Source: an uncultured Lachnospiraceae bacterium
Lineage (GTDB): Bacteria; Bacillota; Clostridia; Lachnospirales; Lachnospiraceae
DNA: 6,292 nt
Assembly (NCBI GenBank): GCA_958444395.1
Contig: CAUCOL010000116.1
Span: 1-6,292 of the forward strand
Direction of reading: 5' to 3'
Made by a program: the position numbers and the translations under genes. The notes beneath the pieces are model-generated. The model had not been told where the DNA came from, searched no databases, and saw only the letters and a program-made list of their open reading frames with translations. Positions 1-4,699 of this stretch are shown piece after piece (the first letter of the stretch is position 1; every line of letters starts with the position of its first letter).

Positions 1-82
1 CCGGATGTTTCTTTGCTATATAAGTACCCATCGCTCCATCAAATAACAGCGTATGGGACTGTAAATATTCCCGTATATGCAT
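1..82 (-). CDS. Homocysteine S-methyltransferase / methionine synthase-type protein, N-terminal fragment
   Basis: Only the first 27 codons lie in the window; the gene continues past the left edge. The visible protein begins MHIREYLQSHTLL and continues with FDGAMGTYI. This LLFDGAMGT block is characteristic of the N-terminus of the homocysteine-binding methyltransferase domain (PF02574), found in MetH, in stand-alone homocysteine methyltransferases, and in the bifunctional homocysteine methyltransferase/methylenetetrahydrofolate reductase common in Firmicutes. That domain transfers a methyl group to homocysteine and normally uses a Cys-bound zinc, but the zinc ligands lie downstream, outside the window. 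A GAGG ribosome site sits about seven bases before the ATG. The start is 34 bases after the permease stop with no terminator between, so read-through from the metal transporter operon is likely. Which subtype this is cannot be told from the fragment. Confidence 0.75.
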   Translation of the reverse strand, partial: MHIREYLQSHTLLFDGAMGTYIAKKHP

Positions 83-116
83 GTTTTTCCTCATTTCTTT
101 CTATTCGTTGTACCGC

Positions 117-935
117 TTACCGCAGCTCTCGTATCTTCTGCACCACAAAGAATACTACAAATGACGCCAGATTGACAAGTACCACACTGGCACCGGCAGG
201 AGTCGACCACTGATACGATACGATCATACCGATACAGAAGCAGACAACAGCCAGAATCCCGGAGGAAACCACAACTGCACGAAAGCTCTTAAACAGCCGC
301 ATAGACGTAAGTGCCGGGAATATGATCAGACTGGAGATCAGCATGGCACCCATCATCTGCATTCCCAGGACGATCGTTACCGCTGTCAGCACAGCAATCA
401 TGGTATTGAAGAAATTTACCCGTACACCGGTAGCTTTTGAGAAATTTTCATCAAAGGTCACCGCAAAAATATTGTGATAACAAAAAATAAATAATAAAAG
501 AACTACAACGGATAGTATCACACTGAGTACAACATCTTCCTTCGTCATTGCAAGAATACTGCCAAACATATAGCTGCAGACATCCGTAGTCATTCCGGTG
601 GTCAGTGCCGTTACAGATACACCGATTGCCAGTGCCGATGCCGACATTGCCGCAATCGCCGCATCACTTTTCATCATGCCGCTTTCTGTCATACGCAGTA
701 AAAAGAATGCCGCCAGGATCACCACCGGGATTGATAATTTCAACGGAGCGATTCCGCATGCAACGGCGATTGACAATGCTCCATAGGAGACGTGGGACAG
801 TCCGTCCCCGATCATGGAATACTGTTTTAATACAAGACTGACTCCCAGTAGTGCAGCGCACAGGGATACCAGTATTCCGACGATAAACGCACGTACCATA
901 AAAGGATACGATAACATCTGTGTAATCATTTCCAT
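117..935 (-). CDS. znuB: Metal (zinc/manganese) ABC transporter permease, ABC-3 family
   Basis: This 272-residue integral membrane protein is the channel subunit of an ABC-3 family importer (PF00950), which brings Zn2+ or Mn2+ across the cytoplasmic membrane. Roughly eight or nine hydrophobic segments are visible, for example near residues 15-36, 66-81, 94-112, 132-152, 177-210, 221-241 and 247-266. Family blocks include GDGLSHVSYGAL (43-54), GSILA (125-129), FDENFSKATGV (161-171), the MMGAMLISSLIIFPAL region (194-209) and TPAGASVVL (245-253). The GDGLSHV form resembles the zinc (ZnuB/AdcB-like) branch more than the manganese branch, but the substrate is an inference. The ATG shares one base with the ATPase stop (TAATG), and a strong AAGGAGGAG ribosome site (944-952, minus) lies about eight bases upstream. 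Length is normal for the family. Confidence 0.9.
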   Translation of the reverse strand: MEMITQMLSYPFMVRAFIVGILVSLCAALLGVSLVLKQYSMIGDGLSHVSYGALSIAVACGIAPLKLSIPVVILAAFFLLRMTESGMMKSDAAIAAMSASALAIGVSVTALTTGMTTDVCSYMFGSILAMTKEDVVLSVILSVVVLLLFIFCYHNIFAVTFDENFSKATGVRVNFFNTMIAVLTAVTIVLGMQMMGAMLISSLIIFPALTSMRLFKSFRAVVVSSGILAVVCFCIGMIVSYQWSTPAGASVVLVNLASFVVFFVVQKIRELR

Positions 936-1648
936 TATTTCATCTCCTCCTTCTTAAAAATAGCAGCATAATCCGACTGCATATATTCCTCTACCGTTCC
1001 AAAGAAATGTCCTTCCTGGCTGATGTGCAGTACCTTGTCTGAATAACGGATCGCATTTTGCAGATCATGTGTCACCATCATGATTGCCATGCCCTCTTCA
1101 TTTAACATTGCCAGGCTTTCATATAATACCTGCGCCGCTGCCGGATCCAGTCCCGTCACCGGTTCATCCAGGATCAATATCTTATCCGCAGCACACAGTG
1201 CTCTTGCCAGCAGTACTCTCTGCTGCTGCCCTCCCGACATTTCCCCATAGCATGTCTTCTGCAGGTCCAGAATCCCAAGCCGCTTTAAATTTCTCTTTGC
1301 GGCTTTCTTCTCTGCCGGTGTATAAAATGGTCTGAAATGCATATCATTCAAAAAGCCGGATAATACAACCTCCATCACACTCACCGGGAAATGCCGCTGT
1401 ACCTGCGTCTGCTGTGGCAGATAACCGATCGCTCCCTTTGACAAAACAGGATTTCTCTCAATCCTGCCGCTGATCGGTCGGATCAGTCCTAACAGTGATT
1501 TGATCAGAGTGCTCTTTCCTGAGCCATTCTCCCCGATCACACAGATGTATTCTCCTGCCCGTATCTGAAAATCAAAGTGCTCCAGCACCGCTTTATTCTC
1601 ATAGCCAAATCCTGCATCCTCGCAGGAAATCAAACAATTCTCTTCCAT
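935..1648 (-). CDS. znuC: Metal (zinc/manganese) ABC transporter ATP-binding protein
   Basis: This is the 237-residue cytoplasmic ATPase that drives the ABC-3 permease encoded next to it. All nucleotide-binding motifs are intact: Walker A GENGSGKST (39-47), Q-loop LPQQ (77-80), signature MSGGQQQR (137-144), Walker B KILILDEP (156-163), D-loop GLDPA and switch histidine in THD (193-195). The frame is open upstream to 1726, but the start at 1648 is preferred. The predicted transcript begins near 1691, which rules out the ATGs at 1726 and 1699. The next ATG at 1669 has no ribosome site, whereas GGAAAGG lies 12 bases before 1648. Starting there also gives the usual family length. No substrate-binding protein gene lies between the promoter and this gene, so that component must be elsewhere. 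The znuC symbol assumes zinc; manganese is possible. Confidence 0.92.
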   Translation of the reverse strand: MEENCLISCEDAGFGYENKAVLEHFDFQIRAGEYICVIGENGSGKSTLIKSLLGLIRPISGRIERNPVLSKGAIGYLPQQTQVQRHFPVSVMEVVLSGFLNDMHFRPFYTPAEKKAAKRNLKRLGILDLQKTCYGEMSGGQQQRVLLARALCAADKILILDEPVTGLDPAAAQVLYESLAMLNEEGMAIMMVTHDLQNAIRYSDKVLHISQEGHFFGTVEEYMQSDYAAIFKKEEMK

Positions 1649-1683
1649 ATTATGACCATGCCTTTCCATATTCTGATTCAATT

Positions 1684-1698
1684 TGAAAACAGTTTTCA
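1684..1698. promoter_or_regulatory. Palindromic operator candidate (7-1-7, Fur-family-like)
   Basis: The sequence reads TGAAAAC-A-GTTTTCA on the plus strand, a perfect inverted repeat with 7-base arms around one central base. It begins at the last base of the -10 and covers the predicted transcription start, so a bound protein would block initiation. The 7-1-7 layout is that of Fur, PerR and Zur boxes. Compared with the Fur half-site TGATAAT, each arm matches at five of seven positions. Its place ahead of a metal import operon fits repression by a metal-sensing regulator. Which regulator binds cannot be told from sequence. Confidence 0.5.
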
Positions 1699-1726
1699 TT
1701 TTACAAATAACCCTTCGCTTTGTCAA
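1698..1726 (-). promoter_or_regulatory. Promoter of the metal transporter operon
   Basis: On the minus strand there is a perfect -35 TTGACA (1721-1726), a 17-base spacer, and a -10 TAAAAT (1698-1703). This is close to the sigma-A consensus. The predicted start of transcription is around 1690-1691, giving an untranslated leader of about 43 bases before the ATPase start codon at 1648. Confidence 0.8.
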
Positions 1727-1804
1727 GTTCTATTCGCAGCCAGTGACCCTCGTATTCTGCACCATACCATGAAGACTTTTTCCACCGCCCTGTCCACGCA
1801 TAAA

Positions 1805-1833
1805 TTGACAAACACGCCTTCAATCCATACAAT
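1805..1833 (+). promoter_or_regulatory. Promoter of the GT-C glycosyltransferase-like gene
   Basis: There is a perfect -35 TTGACA (1805-1810), a 17-base spacer, and a -10 TACAAT (1828-1833). Transcription should begin near 1840, leaving an untranslated leader of about 115 bases before the ATG at 1955. It is divergent from the metal operon promoter, with 78 bases between the two -35 boxes. Confidence 0.75.
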
Positions 1834-1860
1834 ATTAAATACCGGTGCTGCATTACATAA

Positions 1861-1890
1861 AAGCAGGTGTCAAAACGAGATACACTGCTT
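1861..1890 (+). other. Leader hairpin upstream of the glycosyltransferase-like gene
   Basis: Within the predicted leader, AAGCAG (1861-1866) pairs with CTGCTT (1885-1890). The stem continues with TGT/ACA across a single bulged G, making about nine pairs around a loop of about eleven bases. No U-run follows, so it is not an obvious attenuator. It matches no riboswitch I know. It may stabilise the leader or be chance. Confidence 0.3.
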
Positions 1891-1954
1891 GCTCTGCATT
1901 GCACCAAACCTGTTTTATATTTTTCAGAAGCAATTAGGAAAGGTAAGAAAAACT

Positions 1955-3535
1955 ATGAATGCTATAACTAAAGATACCAGGAAATCCCAAGATGCTCTTT
2001 CGTTGCATAAGATGATTCCCCTCTGTTTCATTATTATTTTAGTGATTGGTCTGTTTGCCAGATTATGGCAGTTTGGACACATTCCCGGCGGCATCAATCA
2101 GGATGAAGCCTTTTCCGGCTATGAAGCCTATTCTATCCTGCACTACGGAAAGGATTCCAGCGGATATCGTTTTCCTGTGTATCTGACAGCCTGGGGCAGC
2201 GGGATGAATGCATTAAACAGCTATCTGATGATTCCGTTTATCGCATTGTTCGGACTGAAAAACTGGGTGATCCGTATCCCACAGGTGCTTGTTGCCGTTT
2301 TATCCCTGATCGCCGTTTATTTTCTGGTGAAAAAAATATTTGGTGCTTATCCGGCTCTCTTTTGCATGTTTTTTACGGCGATCGCACCCTGGCATATTTT
2401 TCTTTCACGCTGGGGACTGGAATCTAATCTGGCACCGGGCTTTCTCTTATTTGGCCTCTGTTTCTTCATCTATGGACTGGAACGGCCAAAGCTGCTGCTT
2501 CTGTCTGCCGGCATGTATGGACTGTCTCTGTACTGCTATGCTACGATCTGGCCTTTTGTACCATTAATACTGATCCTGCAGGCAGTCTACTGCCTTTTCT
2601 ATAAGAAGCTGTCTTTTAGCCGTGAGCTACTCTTTTCCATTTTGCTGCTCGGCATACTGGCACTGCCGCTGCTTCTGTTCCTTTTGGTGAATATGGGCAT
2701 CATTCCGGAGATTTGTCTGCCGTTTCTTTCCATTCCACGGCTTTTATATATGCGTTCCGGTGAGATTTCCTTTCAAAACATTCCGGAAAATTTCCAGAAC
2801 CTCTGGCAGATCCTTTCAACCCAGACCGATGGCCTTGCCTGGAACGCGACCGACCGGTTCGGTATTTTTTACCCGATCACACTCCCCTTCTTCCTCATCG
2901 GGTTACTGCTTCTTATCCGGAACATGATTCGGGGAATCCGTCATAAAGCATTCTGCCCGGAAGTATTACTGCTTGTCCAGCTTCTGGCAGGATTTCTGTT
3001 AGGACTGCTGATCCATGTAAATATCAACCGGGTAAACTGTTTATTCCTGCCTATGCTGCTGATCGCAGCTTATGGACTGTATATTTTATTTACCCGTTTT
3101 TCAAAGTATCTGCTTTTGATACCACTCCTGATCTATTCTGTTTATTTTATACAATTTGAACAGTATTACTTCACAGATTATGCCCAGGAGATTGCAGGCT
3201 ATTTCTGTGACGGTCTGGAGAATGCCGTACAGTATGCCATGCAAAGCAATGGAACGATCAATGTAACCTCCGGTGCAAATTACGCCCGGGTCATGTTTTA
3301 CAGCAGAGAAGATGTCAATGATTATATCTCCACCGTGCAATATACCAACTATCCGAGTGCGTTTCTGGATGTTGCCTCCTTTGGAAGATTCTGCTTCTAT
3401 TATGACCTGAATAATCTGGATCCAACAGCTGCATATATCGTGGAAGCCTCAAATGATCCTTCGATCTTTACAAATGCAGGATACCAGGTACAGCTTTTTG
3501 GTAACTTCTATGCTGCTATCCCACCGGCTTCCTAA
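1955..3535 (+). CDS. GT-C fold (GT39/PMT-like) membrane glycosyltransferase family protein
   Basis: This 526-residue protein has about twelve hydrophobic segments, starting at 21-37 and including 108-150, 160-216, 225-246, 308-323, 336-354 and 362-400, followed by a soluble tail of about 125 residues. The first outer loop holds GGINQDEAFSGYEAY (45-59). The acidic pair D50-E51 sits where GT-C enzymes keep their catalytic carboxylate. A second conserved-looking loop reads SRWGLESNLAP (151-161). Such enzymes transfer sugars from lipid-phosphate donors to acceptors on the outer face of the membrane; donor and acceptor here are unknown. The frame is open back to 1577, but ATG 1955 is chosen because AGGAAAGG lies 11 bases upstream, the promoter at 1805-1833 excludes earlier starts, and upstream residues do not look like protein. 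The gene stands alone, with no polysaccharide or lipid-carrier neighbours in view. Confidence 0.8.
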   Translation: MNAITKDTRKSQDALSLHKMIPLCFIIILVIGLFARLWQFGHIPGGINQDEAFSGYEAYSILHYGKDSSGYRFPVYLTAWGSGMNALNSYLMIPFIALFGLKNWVIRIPQVLVAVLSLIAVYFLVKKIFGAYPALFCMFFTAIAPWHIFLSRWGLESNLAPGFLLFGLCFFIYGLERPKLLLLSAGMYGLSLYCYATIWPFVPLILILQAVYCLFYKKLSFSRELLFSILLLGILALPLLLFLLVNMGIIPEICLPFLSIPRLLYMRSGEISFQNIPENFQNLWQILSTQTDGLAWNATDRFGIFYPITLPFFLIGLLLLIRNMIRGIRHKAFCPEVLLLVQLLAGFLLGLLIHVNINRVNCLFLPMLLIAAYGLYILFTRFSKYLLLIPLLIYSVYFIQFEQYYFTDYAQEIAGYFCDGLENAVQYAMQSNGTINVTSGANYARVMFYSREDVNDYISTVQYTNYPSAFLDVASFGRFCFYYDLNNLDPTAAYIVEASNDPSIFTNAGYQVQLFGNFYAAIPPAS

Positions 3536-3557
3536 AAGCCTGTGAAAGAACAAACAG

Positions 3558-3595
3558 CCCAAGTCCAGGCCTTACAACGATCAGCAGGACTTGGG
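3558..3595 (+). other. Inverted repeat after the glycosyltransferase-like gene
   Basis: CCCAAGTCC (3558-3566) is the exact reverse complement of GGACTTGGG (3587-3595), giving a 9-bp stem around 20 bases. There is no U-run after it, so by itself it is a weak terminator. A second possible stem, GCCTG (3538-3542) with CAGGC (3566-3570), competes with it for base 3566 and encloses its 5' arm. Confidence 0.45.
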
Positions 3596-3641
3596 AGGAG
3601 CTCTTCTCTAAAACGTCGGAAAGAATGCACCGAACAACTCA

Positions 3642-3681
3642 AAAGAGCGGCTGCCGCGAATTCACGTAGCAACCGCTCTTT
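3642..3681. terminator. Probable bidirectional rho-independent terminator
   Basis: AAAGAGCGG (3642-3650) pairs exactly with CCGCTCTTT (3673-3681). The pairing continues inward as TGC with GCA and then GCG with CGT, separated by single mismatches and ending at a loop of six bases. On the plus strand the stem ends in TTTCTCTAT, and on the minus strand in CTCTTTTGAGTTGTT, so it can stop transcripts arriving from both convergent genes. Confidence 0.6.
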
Positions 3682-3683
3682 CT

Positions 3684-3824
3684 CTATGTCAAGCCAACGG
3701 ATCGATCAACAGATCCTATCCGCGCACGTTCTGTTCCAGCCGCTCCTTTCCGGCCTTCCGTACAGAATGCTTTCGGCTTATTTTCAACTACTGTAACAAT
3801 CACGCCGTACAGCCCTGTCCTCAT
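3684..3824 (-). CDS. Doubtful small open frame, 46 residues, unknown
   Basis: An ATG at 3824 opens 46 codons ending in TAG at 3684-3686, immediately before the terminator stem on that strand. The product starts MRTGLYGVIVTVVENKPKAF and is basic in its second half (EGRKGAAGTERARIG). AAGG lies about 12 bases upstream, a weak ribosome site that would be partly buried in the hairpin at 3804-3854. It starts 21 bases after the stop of the phospholipase-like gene and could be read from the same transcript. I recognise no domain. It may simply be an open frame through a repeat element, and I rate it more likely non-coding than coding. Confidence 0.25.
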   Translation of the reverse strand: MRTGLYGVIVTVVENKPKAFCTEGRKGAAGTERARIGSVDRSVGLT

Positions 3825-3854
3825 AAAACAGGTCTGCCTTCCATATTATACGGC
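3804..3854 (-). other. Hairpin overlapping the end of the phospholipase-like gene
   Basis: The outer arms GCCGTA (3804-3809) and TACGGC (3849-3854) pair across the stop codon region. Just inside, CAGCCCTGT (3810-3818) pairs with ACAGGTCTG (3828-3836) with one mismatch around nine bases. No U-run follows on the minus strand, so this may protect the mRNA 3' end or be part of the structured spacer rather than act as a terminator. Confidence 0.4.
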
Positions 3855-4433
3855 AACTGATAATGAAATACGATGCATCTGATTCTCCAAAAATAATAAG
3901 ATGGCATCTACCACTGTGTGGCAAAGTGCGACGATATATTCACAATCACGTTTCACAACACTCTCTGCTGCCATATAGATCTCATGCATCCTGCGAATAA
4001 ATGCAAGTATTTCCTGCGGAGTATGAACCGTCTCTCCTAAACGCTTCTTCACTGCTTCCGGGCTGTGTACATAGGAACGAATCGCATGTTTCAATTCTTC
4101 CTCATATTTACAATGATCTTTAAAATTCCCAGGGTAATTTGCGTTATGCGGAAACGTAAAATAATCGGAAATATAATGAGTAATCACGCCTAAATGTCTG
4201 CAAAAATAACTATCTGCTCCCCTATTCGGGTTAAAATGTGATACCAATTTCTGAAATTCTTTCTCTAAAATCTGAAAGGAATCATCAAAAGAATGTTTGC
4301 GAACCAAAAAGGAAGGTACGCAGTCAGGCAATATACTGCCAAAGTATAATGATCCTTTGTGATGTGCCAGAGAATCCATCCCTTCGCTGTTCATCAGATA
4401 CCAAGCCAATGAAATATGGGATTTTTTACGCAT
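3846..4433 (-). CDS. Zinc-dependent phospholipase C family protein
   Basis: This 195-residue, His-rich protein fits the zinc-dependent phospholipase C family (PF00882), whose best-known members cleave the phosphate ester of phosphatidylcholine using three metal ions. Candidate ligands are H6 (KSHIS), D37 (SILPD), H47, H86 and D90 (THYISD), H96 (FPHN), H107 and E111. The HxxxD, then His six residues on, then HxxxE spacing mirrors that of Clostridium alpha-toxin. Unlike the secreted enzymes, it has no signal peptide and no N-terminal Trp ligand, and it is shorter, with no C2 domain. A cytoplasmic or membrane-peripheral hydrolase is therefore possible, and the substrate is unknown. An upstream in-frame ATG at 4466 is rejected because a perfect AAGGAGG lies five bases before 4433. 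It converges with the glycosyltransferase-like gene and diverges from the CorC-type transporter. Confidence 0.8.
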   Translation of the reverse strand: MRKKSHISLAWYLMNSEGMDSLAHHKGSLYFGSILPDCVPSFLVRKHSFDDSFQILEKEFQKLVSHFNPNRGADSYFCRHLGVITHYISDYFTFPHNANYPGNFKDHCKYEEELKHAIRSYVHSPEAVKKRLGETVHTPQEILAFIRRMHEIYMAAESVVKRDCEYIVALCHTVVDAILLFLENQMHRISLSVAV

Positions 4434-4438
4434 ATCGA

Positions 4439-4445
4439 CCTCCTT
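4439..4445 (-). promoter_or_regulatory. Ribosome binding site fixing the start of the phospholipase-like gene
   Basis: AAGGAGG on the minus strand, five bases before the ATG at 4433. It would lie inside the coding region if the earlier ATG at 4466 were used, so it decides the start. Confidence 0.8.
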
Positions 4446-4534
4446 TTCAGATATACAATAATTCAAAAACCTGCCAAATTGCTTTGTCCCGGTCTTTGTG
4501 TTGCAGCTGCGATGTATATCTTTTATTTGTTTAT

Positions 4535-4550
4535 AATTGTATACACAATT
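4535..4550. promoter_or_regulatory. Inverted repeat over the -10 of the phospholipase-like gene
   Basis: AATTGT-ATAC-ACAATT is a perfect 6-4-6 inverted repeat that contains the whole -10 box. Its TTGTATAC half looks like operators of GntR-type repressors, but AT-rich promoters often give such repeats by chance. Confidence 0.3.
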
Positions 4551-4564
4551 CTTTGAAATTGCAA
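4536..4564 (-). promoter_or_regulatory. Promoter of the phospholipase-like gene
   Basis: On the minus strand, -35 TTGCAA (4559-4564), a 17-base spacer, and -10 TACAAT (4536-4541). Transcription would begin near 4529, leaving a leader of about 95 bases before the ATG at 4433. Confidence 0.55.
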
Positions 4565-4573
4565 TACTTTTCT

Positions 4574-4592
4574 GAAAATTTCACAAATTTTC
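4574..4592. promoter_or_regulatory. Perfect palindrome between two divergent promoters
   Basis: GAAAATTT (4574-4581), then CAC, then AAATTTTC (4585-4592): 8-base arms around three bases. It sits 9 bases from the leftward -35 and 17 bases from the rightward -35. That position would suit a regulator acting on both genes. No U-run or coding context suggests a terminator. Confidence 0.4.
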
Positions 4593-4609
4593 CATATTTG
4601 TCCATTCCC

Positions 4610-4639
4610 TTGACAACAGGGCAAGTGCTATTGTAAAAT
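4610..4639 (+). promoter_or_regulatory. Promoter of the CNNM/CorC-type transporter gene
   Basis: A perfect -35 TTGACA (4610-4615), an 18-base spacer, and -10 TAAAAT (4634-4639). Transcription should start near 4646, leaving about 54 bases of leader. That is too short for an M-box magnesium riboswitch. Confidence 0.7.
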
Positions 4640-4687
4640 ATTGCACGATAAACACAAATTGAAATTTATAATCATTAATGAAAGATT

Positions 4688-4691
4688 GGAG
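4688..4691 (+). promoter_or_regulatory. Ribosome binding site supporting a TTG start
   Basis: GGAG lies eight bases before the TTG at 4700-4702. There is no in-frame ATG or GTG upstream that could replace it, and the next in-frame ATG (codon 35) would cut off the first membrane segment. Confidence 0.65.
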
Positions 4692-4699
4692 TTGATTTT

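Larger units (their letters stand above)
3536..3845. other. Structured, GC-richer intergenic segment between convergent genes
   Basis: This gap of 310 bases separates the glycosyltransferase-like gene from the phospholipase-like gene. It contains at least three inverted repeats (3558-3595, 3642-3681, 3804-3854) and an 8-base direct repeat CCGTACAG (3758-3765 and 3805-3812). A sample within it (3601-3660) is 50% G+C, compared with 25% in the other large spacer (4501-4560). The minus strand also carries long open frames with no recognisable product. A dispersed intergenic repeat or a structured RNA would look like this; decay of an old gene is another option. Confidence 0.4.

Noticed and set aside
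13..213. Plus-strand 66-codon open frame at the left edge
   Set aside because: It lies opposite the recognisable N-terminus of the methyltransferase and the C-terminus of the permease; no ribosome site and no protein-like composition.
1649..1726. Longer ATPase starting at 1726, 1699 or 1669
   Set aside because: The promoter's -35 and -10 boxes lie within this stretch and the transcript should begin near 1691; the ATG at 1669 has no ribosome site.
1701..1907. Minus-strand 68-codon open frame in the divergent promoter region
   Set aside because: It runs through both promoters and has no ribosome site or recognisable product.
1577..1954. N-terminal extension of the glycosyltransferase-like gene
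   Set aside because: It overlaps the ATPase gene and two promoters on opposite strands; the residues are low-quality, and a ribosome site precedes ATG 1955.
3542..3796. Plus-strand 84-codon open frame after the glycosyltransferase
   Set aside because: It passes through two inverted repeats including the probable terminator, and has the Ser/Arg/Gln-rich look of translated spacer.
4238..4636. Plus-strand 132-codon open frame
   Set aside because: It is the reverse of the phospholipase-like gene plus the AT-rich promoter spacer.
4678..4695. Five-codon upstream open frame (MKDWS) before the transporter
   Set aside because: No ribosome site of its own; too short to separate from chance.
4646..4699. 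Magnesium riboswitch before the CorC-type gene
   Set aside because: The leader is only about 54 bases and AT-rich, far shorter than an M-box, with no matching stems.
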